Counted from the first letter of the stretch, positions 18,321 to 28,111 are shown. The stretch: 64,000 nt of DNA from Bradyrhizobium cytisi (GCF_008123515.1 NZ_VSSR01000042.1:310001-374000); one strand, 5' to 3'. The notes: a model not told the origin generated them from the letters alone. Translations and numbers: made by a program.

Positions 18321-19652
18321 ATGCACGACATCAAATTGATCCGCGACAATCCGCAAGCCTTCGACGCCGGTCTCGCCCGGCGGGGCCTGAAGCCGCTATC
18401 GGCGTCGCTGCTCGCGATCGACGAGCGGCGGCGGGCGTCGATCCTGGCTTCCGAGCAGGCACAGGCGCGGCGCAATGCGGCCTCGAAGGAGATCGGCGAC
18501 GCCAAGAAGGCGAAGGACGATGCGCGTGCGGCCAAGCTGATGGCTGAGGTCGCCGAGCTCAAGACCACGATGCCGCAGCTCGAAGCCGTTGCGAAAGCCG
18601 CAGACGAGGAGCTCGCCACTGCGCTATCGGCGATCCCCAATCTGCCGCTCGGCGAAGTGCCCGACGGACCCGACGAGCACGGCAACGTGCAACGCCATGT
18701 CTTCGGCAACCGGCGCAACTACGCGTTCGCGCCCAAACCTCATGACGATCTCGGCGGCGCGCTTGGTGACATGGACTTCGAGACGGCGGCAAAGCTCTCC
18801 GGCGCGCGCTTCGTCGTGCTGAAGAAGGGGCTGGCGCGGCTCGAACGTGCGCTCGGCCAGTTCATGCTGAATCTGCACATCGACGAGCACGGCTATACCG
18901 AGATCAACCCGCCGCTGCTTGTCCGCAACGAGATCATGTTTGGCACGGGACAATTGCCGAAATTCGAGGACGACCAGTTCTGGGCGATCAAGGGCGAACT
19001 GCTCGCCGCACCCGATCTGGAGCGGCTGCGGACCGACCGTCTCGGCATCATTCCGACGGCGGAGGTGGCGCTCACCAACCTCGTGCGCGAATCAATTCTC
19101 GACGAGAAGCAACTACCGATGCGGCTCACTGCGCTGACGCCATGTTTTCGCGCGGAGGCGGGTGCCGCCGGGCGTGATACCCGCGGCATGATCCGCCAGC
19201 ACCAGTTCACCAAGGTCGAGCTGGTGTCGATCGCGACGCCGGAGACCAGCAAGGATGAGCACGAGCGGATGCTGGCCTGTGCAGAGGAAGTGCTGCGCCG
19301 GCTCGATCTGCATTACCGCGTGATGACGCTGTGCACCGGAGATATGGGTTTTTCGTCGCAAAAGACCTATGACATCGAGGTGTGGATGCCCGGGCAGGGC
19401 GAGGGCGGCGCATTCCGTGAGATCTCGAGCTGCTCGGTCTGCGGCGATTTCCAGGCGCGGCGCATGGATGCGCGTTCGCGCGGCCCAGACGGCAAGCCGC
19501 GCTTCGTGCACACGCTGAACGGCTCCGGTACGGCGGTCGGCCGCGCGCTGATCGCCGTCATGGAGACTTATCAGCAGGAGGACGGCTCGATTGCCGTTCC
19601 CAGCGTGCTTCAGCCCTATATGGGCGGGCTGAAGGTGGTTGCCCGCGAGTAA
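18321..19652 (+). CDS. serS: Seryl-tRNA synthetase
   Basis: 443 residues, class II synthetase. The N-terminal long coiled-coil arm occupies about residues 30-105 (Ala/Lys/Glu-rich). Motif 2 appears as FRAEAGAAGRDTRGMIRQHQ and motif 3 as NGSGTAVGRALIAVMETYQ near the C-terminus. Complete. Preceded by the repeat element after tatC, so probably transcribed separately. Confidence 0.97.
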   Translation: MHDIKLIRDNPQAFDAGLARRGLKPLSASLLAIDERRRASILASEQAQARRNAASKEIGDAKKAKDDARAAKLMAEVAELKTTMPQLEAVAKAADEELATALSAIPNLPLGEVPDGPDEHGNVQRHVFGNRRNYAFAPKPHDDLGGALGDMDFETAAKLSGARFVVLKKGLARLERALGQFMLNLHIDEHGYTEINPPLLVRNEIMFGTGQLPKFEDDQFWAIKGELLAAPDLERLRTDRLGIIPTAEVALTNLVRESILDEKQLPMRLTALTPCFRAEAGAAGRDTRGMIRQHQFTKVELVSIATPETSKDEHERMLACAEEVLRRLDLHYRVMTLCTGDMGFSSQKTYDIEVWMPGQGEGGAFREISSCSVCGDFQARRMDARSRGPDGKPRFVHTLNGSGTAVGRALIAVMETYQQEDGSIAVPSVLQPYMGGLKVVARE

Positions 19653-19747
19653 AACGCGTTGCTTGGTGTTGCGGCAGAAACGTTTGGTTGCGAAGATCGG
19701 GCGGCCGGTTATCCTGCCGGCCATCCGTCAACGCGAACCGACCGTCC

Positions 19748-20110
19748 ATGGCCTTGCACCGCGACATCTTCTGGGTCGGCCGACAATGGGCGGTGACCGG
19801 TTCCGGTATCCAGGCCGTCGACCAGCGCTTGCGTGGCGTGCTGGACATCGACATCGCGCGGCTCTGGGACGACACGCATGTGCAAAGCCGGCGCGCCAAG
19901 CCGGGCGTCAATGTCGAGGATTTTGACACGGCGGTAACGGTAGCGCGTGAGCGCTTTCCAGAGACGCCCGTGTCGGCTCCATTCGTTGCGCAGCTGAAGG
20001 CGCTCGGTGTGATCGAGACAGCCGTCGTCAGCCCTGTCGTGCCGGCGATGCAGCTGCGCGCGGAGGGCAAGCTTGCGCGCTTCCTGCCGCAATGGCGCGT
20101 CCGGCGTTAA
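19748..20110 (+). CDS. Conserved protein of unknown function
   Basis: 120 residues from ATG 19748 (MALHRDIFWVGRQWAVTGSG). No signal peptide, membrane helix or known domain. The segment LDIDIARLWDDTHVQSRRAKPGVNVEDFDTA gives a soluble mixed profile. An upstream in-frame extension to 19688 is possible but lacks a ribosome site. Located between serS and surE on the same strand with base composition like its neighbours, so probably a real gene. Confidence 0.65.
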   Translation: MALHRDIFWVGRQWAVTGSGIQAVDQRLRGVLDIDIARLWDDTHVQSRRAKPGVNVEDFDTAVTVARERFPETPVSAPFVAQLKALGVIETAVVSPVVPAMQLRAEGKLARFLPQWRVRR

Positions 20111-20212
20111 TTGCGCCCGGCGTTAATAATGCGTCGGGCCTGGATACCGGTTTGCCTGATCCGCCATAGCGGGATAAGACGGCCTGACCCAGCTCAGGAA
20201 TCGACCACCGGC

Positions 20213-20980
20213 ATGCGTATTCTCTGCACCAATGACGACGGCATCCACGCTCCCGGCCTCAAGGTCGTGGAGGAGATCGCGCGCGCGCTGTCCGACGACG
20301 TCTGGGTGGTCGCGCCCGAGCTCGACCAGTCCGGCGTGTCGCATTCGCTGTCGTTGAACGATCCGCTGCGCCTGCGCGACGTCGGGCCGCGGCACTTCGC
20401 GGTGCGCGGCACGCCGACCGACTGCGTCATCATGGGCGCGCGCCACATCCTCGGCGCCAAGCTGCCCGATGTCGTGCTCTCCGGCGTCAACAAGGGCCGC
20501 AACGTTGCCGAGGACGTGGTCTATTCCGGCACCATCGCCGGTGCGCTCGAAGGCACCATCCTGGGGATCCCGTCATTCGCGCTGTCGCAGGAGTTCAGCG
20601 TCGAGACGCGCGAGCGGCCGCCGTGGGACACCGCGCGCAAATTCGGTCCCGACATCCTGCGCAAGGTGATCAAGGCCGGCATCCCGAAGGACACCGTCAT
20701 CAACGTCAACTTCCCGTCCTGCGCGCCGGAGGATGTGCTCGGCATTCGCGTCACGCGGCAGGGCAAGCGCAATCTCGGCTTCCTCAGGATCGACGAGCGC
20801 AGGGACGGCCGCAACAATCCTTATTTCTGGATTGGCTTCGAACGTGCCGCGATGATGGACATGCCGGCCGCAGGCACCGATCTCGCGGCGCTGCGCGAGC
20901 GCTATGTCTCGGTCACGCCACTGCGGCTCGATCGTACCAATGAAGCGTTTTCCGAAGAGCTGAGCGCGACGCTAAAGTGA
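20213..20980 (+). CDS. surE: 5'/3'-nucleotidase SurE
   Basis: 255 residues from ATG 20213 (MRILCTNDDGIHAPGLKVVE). The metal-binding NDDG at residues 7-10, the SG(V)NKGRN segment, and VVYSGTIAGA mark the SurE phosphatase family, which dephosphorylates nucleoside monophosphates. An in-frame extension to 20111 is rejected because family members start at the beta strand before NDDG. In many bacteria surE sits beside pcm and nlpD; here the same three genes lie within 3 kb, interrupted by a minus-strand response regulator. Confidence 0.94.
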   Translation: MRILCTNDDGIHAPGLKVVEEIARALSDDVWVVAPELDQSGVSHSLSLNDPLRLRDVGPRHFAVRGTPTDCVIMGARHILGAKLPDVVLSGVNKGRNVAEDVVYSGTIAGALEGTILGIPSFALSQEFSVETRERPPWDTARKFGPDILRKVIKAGIPKDTVINVNFPSCAPEDVLGIRVTRQGKRNLGFLRIDERRDGRNNPYFWIGFERAAMMDMPAAGTDLAALRERYVSVTPLRLDRTNEAFSEELSATLK

Positions 20981-21004
20981 AGATGATTTGGAAGTAGAAG
21001 CTAG

Positions 21005-21376
21005 CTAGCCGGTGCGAAGCGCGGCTTCGATGGTCTTGCCGAGCGCGTCGAGCTGAAACGGCTTCTGCAGCGCTGGCCGGTCGCGATATTGCTCGGGCAG
21101 GCCCGACGAGCCGTAGCCGGTGGCAAAGATGAACGGGCAGCCCTTTTCCCTGATGAGATCGGCAACCGGCGAAATGACCTTGCCGTTGACGTTGACATCG
21201 AGGATGGCGATGTCGAACTCGGTGGCTTGGACCAGCCGCAGGGCCTCGTTGATATCGCCCGCTTCCGCCGCGACCTTGTAGCCGAGCTCCTCCAGCATAT
21301 CCGCGACCATCATTCTGATCATGACCTCGTCCTCGACGAGGAATACAGAGCGGCCCGAAAGCCCGGTCGCGGTCAT
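21005..21376 (-). CDS. Single-domain response regulator
   Basis: 123 residues, receiver domain only. Acidic pair in FLVEDEVMIR, phospho-acceptor in AILDVNVNG, the conserved Thr in FATGYG, and Lys in LQKPFQ are all present. No output domain, so it resembles CpdR/DivK-type or Bradyrhizobial stand-alone receivers. The start at 21376 (MTATGLSGRSVFLVEDE) has AAGGA about 10 nt upstream; earlier in-frame Met codons at 21397 and 21490 are less well placed. Inserted opposite to surE and pcm. Confidence 0.85.
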   Translation of the reverse strand: MTATGLSGRSVFLVEDEVMIRMMVADMLEELGYKVAAEAGDINEALRLVQATEFDIAILDVNVNGKVISPVADLIREKGCPFIFATGYGSSGLPEQYRDRPALQKPFQLDALGKTIEAALRTG

Positions 21377-21616
21377 TGTCGTTGAGTCCTTGCCCATCTC
21401 CGGAAAACGTTCGCAGATAACATGAATCGACGCAATGCGCGTTTCGGCCGGCGGACGCGCGGAAATGCGTTTGCGGCTGGCCCGCTGCAAGCCGATTTGT
21501 GGTCAAATACCGCAGCGAAAGGCTATCATAGGTTCCTGAGCAGGAACAGGATTCTTGCCCGGGCCTGAGCGACGCGTGCGACGATCCGGCCCTCTGACGA
21601 GACGATATAAGCAGCG

Positions 21617-22267
21617 ATGACCTCCAACCAGCCCCCGCCGGAAAAGATGATGTTTCAGCTCACGCTGAGGCGTCGCGGCATCAGCAATCAGACCGTGCTG
21701 CGGGCCATGGAAGAGGTGCCGCGCGATCTGTTCGTCGAAGCGTCCGATCGCGACGCCGCCTATCGTGACAGCGCGTTGCCGATCGCCTGCGGGCAGACCA
21801 TCAGCCAGCCATTTGTCGTCGCCTACATGACCGAGCAGCTTCAGCTCCAGAAGCAGCATCGCGTGCTCGAGATCGGCGCCGGCTCCGGTTATCAGGCCGC
21901 CGTGCTGTCGCGGCTTTCGCGCGAGGTGCTGACGGTCGAGCGCTACCGCAAGCTTGCGGACGCCGCGCGCGCCAGGCTTGAAAAGCTCGGGTGTCACAAT
22001 GTCGAGGTGATGCTGGGCGATGGCCTCAATCTGCCACCCAACATCGGCCCGTTCGACCGCATCATCGTTACCGCCGCGGTGGAGCAGATTCCGGAGAACC
22101 TCGTCGAACGGCTCGAGGTCGGCGGCATCCTGATTGCGCCGGTCGGGCCGCATCAGGGCGTGCAGACGCTGACCCGTCTCAGCCGTACCGAAGCCGGGAT
22201 CGAACGCAGGGAACTCGTGGAGGTCCGTTTCGTGCCGGCGCTGCCCGGCGTGGCGCGGGAGCTGTAG
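21617..22267 (+). CDS. pcm: Protein-L-isoaspartate O-methyltransferase
   Basis: 216 residues. S-adenosylmethionine-binding motif VLEIGAGSGYQAAVLSRL at about 80-97, GQTISQPFVVAYM before it, and FDRIIVTAAVEQIPENLVERL after it are typical. Methylates damaged aspartyl residues to start repair. Start ATG 21617. Followed on the same strand by the LytM gene, matching the common pcm-nlpD arrangement. Confidence 0.94.
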   Translation: MTSNQPPPEKMMFQLTLRRRGISNQTVLRAMEEVPRDLFVEASDRDAAYRDSALPIACGQTISQPFVVAYMTEQLQLQKQHRVLEIGAGSGYQAAVLSRLSREVLTVERYRKLADAARARLEKLGCHNVEVMLGDGLNLPPNIGPFDRIIVTAAVEQIPENLVERLEVGGILIAPVGPHQGVQTLTRLSRTEAGIERRELVEVRFVPALPGVAREL

Positions 22268-22376
22268 AATTCCGGATCGGCTGTGCTGCCAACATCTTAT
22301 TGGGAGGGTTAAGCCGTTATTTACTCGCGACGTGTTTACTTAAAAGACCAGTTCTGTTGCGTACGAGTGAGTAACC

Positions 22377-23765
22377 ATGTCTGTTGTCGCCGAGTTGCTT
22401 TACTCGCGCCGCGTACCGCAGGTCGCGGTGCTGGCGCTGATTTCCTTCAGCTTCGCAGGGTGCAGTGCCGACATGCAGTCGAGGCTGTCCCAGTCGAACT
22501 TCTCCAATCCCTTCTCTGAATCGACCGGTTCGGTCCAGCAGGCCCCGCCGCCGCAGCGTGAGCTGCCGCAATATGCACGGCCGCAGACCCAGCCCGGCTA
22601 CTATCAGTCTCAGGCCTTGCCGCCGCCGGCTGTCGCTGCGCCGCAATCCTATCCGGTTGCGTCGGGTGGGGGCGTCTCCGGAGGCGGTCGCGGCCTCGGC
22701 TCCTACACGCCGCCGGCTCAGCCGCGTCTTGAAGCCACCGGCACCGTGCCGCCGCGCTCAGTTGCAGCTGCCCAGCCCGTCGGCGGAACCAAGATCATCG
22801 TCGGCACCAGCGACACGCTCGACGTGCTCGCCAAGCGCTACCATGTGAGCCCGCAGGCGATCATGGCCGCCAACGGCTACAAGGGGCCGCGCGCGCTCTC
22901 GCCTGGCCAGCAGCTGGTCATCCCGCATCCGGGTGCAACGGCTGCTGCACCGGCGCCGGTCACGGCTCCGGTTGCGGCGGCTCCCGCAATGGCGAAACCG
23001 GTTGCCGCCGTCGCTGCGCCATCGAGCTACCACTTCGTCAATCACGGTGACACGCTCGCCAGCATCGCGCGCAAGAACCATATCTCCGCGGCCGAGCTCG
23101 CTCGCGCCAATGGTCTCGAGCCGTCGACCAAGCTGAAGCTCGGCACCAAGCTGACCGTGCCGGGCGCCAAAACCGCAGCGGTTCCCGCTCCGCTTGCTCC
23201 GGCGCCTGTCGCCGCGGCCCCCGTGGCGGCTGCGCTGCAGCCAGTTGCGGCCGCTCCCGCACCGACCACCAGGATGGCCGCTGTTGCCCAACCCGCGCAG
23301 AGCGCGCGCCTGGCTCAGGCCACCACGAATATCGAAGAGAAGGCCGCCGAGACGCCGGCGAAAGCGGCAGAGACCACCAGCTCGTTGCCGACCTTCCGCT
23401 GGCCGGTGCGCGGCAAGGTGATCACGAGCTACGGCGCTAAGACCAACGGCAAGTCCAATGACGGCATCAATGTCGCGGTGCCCGAGGGTACGCCGGTCAA
23501 GGCGGCAGAAGACGGTGTCGTTGCCTATTCCGGCAACGAGCTGAAGGGCTACGGCAATCTCGTCCTGGTTCGGCACTCCAACGGCTACGTCACCGCATAT
23601 GCCCATGCGAGTGAGCTGTTGGTGAAGCGCGGCGATCCCATCAAGCGCGGTCAGGTCATTGCCAAGTCGGGTCAATCCGGGGAGGTGGCGTCGCCGCAGC
23701 TCCACTTCGAGATCCGCAAGGGATCGAGCCCGGTTGACCCGCTTCAATTCCTGAACGGGGCGTGA
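22377..23765 (+). CDS. NlpD-like LysM/LytM lipoprotein with degenerate M23 site
   Basis: 462 residues. A lipobox ends in SFAGC (Cys30 region), giving an outer-membrane lipoprotein. Two LysM domains bind peptidoglycan (TSDTLDVLAKRYHVSPQAIM near 145; HGDTLASIARKNHISAAELA near 225). After an Ala/Pro linker comes an M23 domain (about 340-462). Zinc/catalytic positions are replaced: HxxxD is N361-x3-N365, and the HxH motif is Q441-L-H443. Such domains activate amidases rather than cut peptidoglycan, as NlpD and EnvC do. Located after pcm as in the surE-pcm-nlpD order. Confidence 0.88.
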   Translation: MSVVAELLYSRRVPQVAVLALISFSFAGCSADMQSRLSQSNFSNPFSESTGSVQQAPPPQRELPQYARPQTQPGYYQSQALPPPAVAAPQSYPVASGGGVSGGGRGLGSYTPPAQPRLEATGTVPPRSVAAAQPVGGTKIIVGTSDTLDVLAKRYHVSPQAIMAANGYKGPRALSPGQQLVIPHPGATAAAPAPVTAPVAAAPAMAKPVAAVAAPSSYHFVNHGDTLASIARKNHISAAELARANGLEPSTKLKLGTKLTVPGAKTAAVPAPLAPAPVAAAPVAAALQPVAAAPAPTTRMAAVAQPAQSARLAQATTNIEEKAAETPAKAAETTSSLPTFRWPVRGKVITSYGAKTNGKSNDGINVAVPEGTPVKAAEDGVVAYSGNELKGYGNLVLVRHSNGYVTAYAHASELLVKRGDPIKRGQVIAKSGQSGEVASPQLHFEIRKGSSPVDPLQFLNGA

Positions 23766-23802
23766 GGCCCTAGGGCCTCGTTTCCACATCAAGTCGAGCC
23801 CA

Positions 23803-23852
23803 ATGATCGCCCGCCTTGTGCGCAGCGCACTGGAGCGGGCGATCATGTTTTT
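23803..23852 (+). terminator. Rho-independent terminator after the LytM gene
   Basis: ATGATCGCCCGC (23803-23814) and GCGGGCGATCAT (23835-23846) form a perfect 12-bp stem, immediately followed by GTTTTTG. It ends the plus-strand transcript and could also serve the convergent DUF815 gene ending at 23860. Confidence 0.75.
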
Positions 23853-23859
23853 GAAGACG

Positions 23860-24852
23860 CTACTTGGTCGCGAGCTTCACGCCGAGCCGTCCGGCCAGCT
23901 CCTGCACGAATTGCCAGGCGACACGGCCCGAGCGCGAGCCGCGCGTCGTTGACCATTCCAGCGCCTCGCGCTCCAGCGCCTCATCGTCGACCTTGACGCC
24001 GAAATGGCCGCAATAGCCGCGCACCATGGCGAGATATTCGTCCTGGCTGCAGCGGTGGAAGCCAAGCCACAGGCCGAAGCGGTCCGACAGCGAGACCTTT
24101 TCCTCGACCGCTTCGCCGGGATTGATCGCGGTCGAGCGCTCGTTCTCGATCATCTCGCGCGCGAGCAGATGGCGGCGGTTGGAGGTGGCGTAGAGGATGA
24201 CGTTCTCGGGCCGGCCCTCGATGCCGCCTTCGAGCACAGCCTTGAGCGACTTGTAGGATGCATCATTGCCGTCGAAGGAAAGGTCGTCGCAGAACACGAT
24301 GAAGCGGAAGGACGAGGCGCGCAGTTGCTCCATCAGGGCCGGCAGGCTCTCGATGTCCTCGCGGTGGATCTCGATCAGCTTCAGCTTGTCGGCGGGTTTG
24401 CGGTCGGCGTTGATGCTGGCGTGAGCCGCCTTCACCAGCGAGGACTTGCCCATTCCGCGCGCGCCCCACAGCAGGGCGTTGTTGGCGGGCAGGCCGTTGG
24501 CGAACCGCTCGGTGTTCTCCATCAGAATGTCGCGCACCCGGTCGACGCCCCTAAGCAGGAATAGCTCGACGCGGCTGACCCGCGGCACCGCAGCAAGGCG
24601 GCCGTCGGGGTGCCAGACATAGGCGTCCGCCTGTTTGAACGACTCGCGCGCGACAACCGGGTTGCCCCGGGCGGCGAGGTGCGCCGCAATGGTCTCCAGT
24701 GCGCGGACGATGCGCTCCTGGGAAAGGTCCTGGGAGGCCTTGAGGGCCGCCCTTGAGACCGCCTTGGGGCGTTTTGCCGCGACCTGGGCGGGCTTGGTGG
24801 CAGGGGTACGGGGGCCTTTGCCGGCCGGGCTTTTGCTTGGTTTTTTGGGCAT
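23860..24852 (-). CDS. DUF815 AAA-type ATPase
   Basis: 330 residues from ATG 24852 (MPKKPSKSPAGKG). A basic Lys/Pro/Ala-rich head of about 35 residues precedes the ATPase: Walker A GARGMGKSSLVKA near residue 130 and Walker B FIVFCDDLSF near 190, then SNRRHLL and a C-terminal helical region (SDRFGLWLGFHRCSQDEYL). This is the DUF815/COG2607 family, of unknown role. The 180 nt upstream are shared with divergent yajC. An extension to 24945 is rejected. Confidence 0.88.
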   Translation of the reverse strand: MPKKPSKSPAGKGPRTPATKPAQVAAKRPKAVSRAALKASQDLSQERIVRALETIAAHLAARGNPVVARESFKQADAYVWHPDGRLAAVPRVSRVELFLLRGVDRVRDILMENTERFANGLPANNALLWGARGMGKSSLVKAAHASINADRKPADKLKLIEIHREDIESLPALMEQLRASSFRFIVFCDDLSFDGNDASYKSLKAVLEGGIEGRPENVILYATSNRRHLLAREMIENERSTAINPGEAVEEKVSLSDRFGLWLGFHRCSQDEYLAMVRGYCGHFGVKVDDEALEREALEWSTTRGSRSGRVAWQFVQELAGRLGVKLATK

Positions 24853-25031
24853 GTCCGAAGTTCCTGAGAATGCAGCCTTATCGGGCCTGACGGCCGGCCG
24901 CAAGGTGGCCAAATCGACGGTCTGGCAGCGTTGCAATTGGGGCAATGGCCGCTATAGTCCGCGCGAATTTGACCGGACCGGTCGCCGCAAGGGCCTGACC
25001 GGCTTCCCCTGTTTCCACAAGGATCGTCCGA

Positions 25032-25400
25032 ATGTTCATTACCCCTGCGTATGCCCAGGCCGCGGGCGCCGGTGACACCAACAGCATGTTGATGTCGCTG
25101 CTGCCGTTCGCCCTGATCTTCGTGATCATGTACTTCCTGATTCTGCGCCCGCAGCAGAAGAAGGTGAAGGACCACGCCGAGCTCGTGAAGAACATCCGCC
25201 GCGGCGACACCGTCGTGACCTCGGGCGGCCTGGTCGGCAAGGTCACCAAGGTGGTCGATGACGACCAGATCGAGTTCGAGATTTCCGACGGCGTGCGCGT
25301 GCGCCAGATGCGATCGATGATCTCGGGCGTGCGCGCCAAGGGCGAGCCGGCCAAGGACAGCGCGAAGGAAAGCGCCAAGGACGACGCCGCGGCGAAGTAA
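25032..25400 (+). CDS. yajC: Preprotein translocase subunit YajC
   Basis: 122 residues: one membrane helix (SLLPFALIFVIMYFLILRPQ) followed by QQKKVKDHAELVKNIRRGDTVVTSGGLVGKV, the YajC signature, and a Lys/Ala-rich tail. Forms the Sec accessory complex with SecD and SecF, which follow on the same strand. Confidence 0.95.
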   Translation: MFITPAYAQAAGAGDTNSMLMSLLPFALIFVIMYFLILRPQQKKVKDHAELVKNIRRGDTVVTSGGLVGKVTKVVDDDQIEFEISDGVRVRQMRSMISGVRAKGEPAKDSAKESAKDDAAAK

Positions 25401-25447
25401 GCGCTTCCGCGAGTCTCTCAAATCTCCTGATCTGACAGGTCCAGTCG

Positions 25448-27046
25448 ATGTTGTATTTCACGCGGTGGAGGGCGCTCGGGATTATCCTGACAGCGCTGAT
25501 CGTGTGCCTCTGCGCGGTCCCGAACTTCTTCCCCGAAGCGCAGGTCAAGACCTGGCCCGCCTGGGCGCAGCGCCGGCTCGTGCTCGGCCTCGACCTTCAG
25601 GGCGGCTCCTATCTGCTGCTCGAGGTCGATGGCAATTACGTCAAGAAGGAAAAGCTCGACCAGGTCCGCGACGACGTCCGCCGCGCGCTGCGCGAGGCGA
25701 AGATCGGCTATACCGGCCTCGTGACCCGCGGCGACACGGTCGAGGTCCGGGTCAAGGATACCGATCTCCAGGCCGCGCTGACCAAGCTGCGTGACCTCTC
25801 GCAACCGATCGGCGGACTGCTCGGGTCGAGCACCCAGCGCGACCTCGACATATCCGATGCCGGCGGCGGGTTGATCCGTCTGGCGCTGTCGCAGCCTGCC
25901 ATGGTCGAGCGCATGCGCAAGACCATCGAGCAGTCGATCCAGATCGTCGAACGCCGCGTCAACGAGCTCGGCACCGTCGAGCCGGTGATCCAGCGTCAGG
26001 GCAACGACCGCATTCTGGTGCAGGTCCCGGGCCTTCAGGACCCGACGCATCTGAAAGAGCTGCTCGGCAAGACCGCCAAGATGGAATTCCGCATGGTCGA
26101 CACCTCGGTGCCGCCGGACCAGGCGCAGCGCGGTGGAGTGCCGCCGGATTCTGAGCTGCTGATGAGCCAGAACTCGCCGAAGGTGCCTTACGTCGTCAAG
26201 AAGCAGGTGCTGGTCTCGGGCGCCGAGCTCACCGATGCGCAGCCCGGATTTGACCAGCGCACCAATGAGCCGATCGTCTCCTTCCGCTTCAACTCCACTG
26301 GCGCCCGCAAATTCGCGCAGGCCACGCAGGAGAACGTGGGTCTACCGTTCGCGATCGTGCTCGACAACGAGGTGATCTCGGCACCTGTGATCCGCGAGCC
26401 CATCACGGGCGGGCAGGGGCAGATCTCGGGCAGCTTCACGGTCCAGGCTGCCAACGATCTTGCGATCCTGATGCGCGCCGGCGCGCTGCCGGCGCCGCTC
26501 ACGGTGGTCGAAGAGCGCACCGTCGGTCCGGGCCTCGGCCAGGATTCGATCGAGAAGGGCGAGCTTGCGGCCTATGTCGGCTCGATCATGGTCATCGTGT
26601 TCATGCTGCTGACCTACCGGCTGTTCGGCGTATTCGCCAACATCGCGGTGGCCATCAACGTCGCCATGATCTTCGGCCTCTTGTCGCTGCTCAACGCCAC
26701 GCTGACGCTGCCCGGCATCGCCGGCATCGTGCTCACCGTCGGCATCGCGGTCGATAGCAACGTGCTGATCTACGAGCGCATCCGTGAGGAGCTGCGCAGC
26801 GGCCGCAACGCGATCTCGGCGATCGACGCCGGTTTCAAGCGGGCTCTCGCGACCATCCTCGATTCCAACATCACCACCTTCATTGCTGCCGCGGTGCTAT
26901 TCTATATCGGTACCGGCCCGGTGCGCGGCTTCGCCGTGACGCTCGGCATCGGCATCATCACCACGGTGTTCACCGCCTTCACGCTGACCCGGCTGATCGT
27001 CGCCGGGTGGGTGCGGTGGAAGCGGCCGCAGAGCGTGCCGATCTAG
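25448..27046 (+). CDS. secD: Protein translocase subunit SecD
   Basis: 532 residues. First membrane helix at the N-terminus, then LVLGLDLQGGSYLLLEVD, the large periplasmic P1 domain, and the five-helix RND block from about 365 (GLLSLLNATLTLPGIAGIVL, VDSNVLIYERIREE). Uses the proton gradient to pull exported proteins out of SecYEG. Adjacent to yajC and secF. Confidence 0.97.
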   Translation: MLYFTRWRALGIILTALIVCLCAVPNFFPEAQVKTWPAWAQRRLVLGLDLQGGSYLLLEVDGNYVKKEKLDQVRDDVRRALREAKIGYTGLVTRGDTVEVRVKDTDLQAALTKLRDLSQPIGGLLGSSTQRDLDISDAGGGLIRLALSQPAMVERMRKTIEQSIQIVERRVNELGTVEPVIQRQGNDRILVQVPGLQDPTHLKELLGKTAKMEFRMVDTSVPPDQAQRGGVPPDSELLMSQNSPKVPYVVKKQVLVSGAELTDAQPGFDQRTNEPIVSFRFNSTGARKFAQATQENVGLPFAIVLDNEVISAPVIREPITGGQGQISGSFTVQAANDLAILMRAGALPAPLTVVEERTVGPGLGQDSIEKGELAAYVGSIMVIVFMLLTYRLFGVFANIAVAINVAMIFGLLSLLNATLTLPGIAGIVLTVGIAVDSNVLIYERIREELRSGRNAISAIDAGFKRALATILDSNITTFIAAAVLFYIGTGPVRGFAVTLGIGIITTVFTAFTLTRLIVAGWVRWKRPQSVPI

Positions 27047-27056
27047 GAGCCTGACC

Positions 27057-28076
27057 GTGACTCACATTGTTCTCATCGGGCTCGGCATCCTCATTGCTGT
27101 CCTCACCGTGGTCTCGGTGTTCGGCCTGCTGCCGTCGCTGCGCATCGTCCCTGACGATACGCATTTCGACTTCACGCGCTTCCGTCGCATCAGCTTCCCG
27201 ATCTCGGCGGCGCTGTCGATTGTCGCCATCACGCTGTTCTTCACCCATGGCCTGAATTTCGGCATCGACTTCCGCGGCGGCACGCTGCTGGAGGTGCGGG
27301 CCAAGTCCGGCACCGCCGACATCGCGGCGATGCGCACGACACTGGATGGCTTGCGCCTGGGCGAAGTCCAGATCCAGCAAATCGGCGGTCCCGCGGACGT
27401 CCTGATCCGTGTCGCGGAGCAGCCGGGCGGCGACGCCGCGCAGCAGGAAGCCGTGCAGAAAGTCCGCACGGCGCTAGGCGATTTCTTTGAATATCGCCGC
27501 GTCGAAGTGGTCGGCCCGCGCGTCTCCGGCGAGTTGCTGGCCTTCGGTATGCTGGGCCTGATGCTCGCAATCGTGTCGATCCTGATCTACCTCTGGTTCC
27601 GGTTCGAATGGCAGTTCGCGCTCGGCGCCATGATCGCCAACGTGCACGACATCGTGCTGACCATCGGCTTCATGTCGATCAGCCAGGTCGACTTCGATCT
27701 CACCAGCATCGCGGCGCTTCTGACCATTCTCGGTTATTCGCTCAACGACACCGTCGTCATCTATGACCGCATCCGCGAAATGCTGCGGCGCTACAAGAAG
27801 ATGCCGATGCCGCAGCTGCTCAACGAGTCCATCAACTCGACGCTGTCGCGCTCGATTATCACCCACTTCACGGTGACGCTGGCATTGCTGGCGCTGCTGC
27901 TGTTCGGCGGTCATGCCATCCACAGCTTCACGGCCGTCATGATGTTCGGCGTGGTGCTGGTGGGCACCTACACCTCGATCTTTATCGCAGCCCCGATCCT
28001 GATCTATCTCGGCGTCGGCGAGCATCGCGAAGACGCAGTCGAAGTGACTACGCCGGCGAAGAAAAGCAAGGCGTGA
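27057..28076 (+). CDS. secF: Protein translocase subunit SecF
   Basis: 339 residues starting at GTG 27057, 10 nt after the secD stop. LNFGIDFRGGTLLEVR marks the periplasmic entry, and the RND block shows GYSLNDTVVIYDRIRE and SRSIITHFTVTLALLALLLF. Partner of SecD. Confidence 0.97.
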   Translation: MTHIVLIGLGILIAVLTVVSVFGLLPSLRIVPDDTHFDFTRFRRISFPISAALSIVAITLFFTHGLNFGIDFRGGTLLEVRAKSGTADIAAMRTTLDGLRLGEVQIQQIGGPADVLIRVAEQPGGDAAQQEAVQKVRTALGDFFEYRRVEVVGPRVSGELLAFGMLGLMLAIVSILIYLWFRFEWQFALGAMIANVHDIVLTIGFMSISQVDFDLTSIAALLTILGYSLNDTVVIYDRIREMLRRYKKMPMPQLLNESINSTLSRSIITHFTVTLALLALLLFGGHAIHSFTAVMMFGVVLVGTYTSIFIAAPILIYLGVGEHREDAVEVTTPAKKSKA

Positions 28077-28089
28077 TCCGAACCGCAGG

Positions 28090-28111
28090 CCCTCGCATGA
28101 GTTTGCGAGGG
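28090..28111 (+). terminator. Stem-loop after secF
   Basis: CCCTCGCA-N6-TGCGAGGG, a perfect 8-bp stem 14 nt past the secF stop. There is no T-run, so it may be an mRNA-end stabiliser or an attenuating hairpin before the next gene. Confidence 0.4.
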
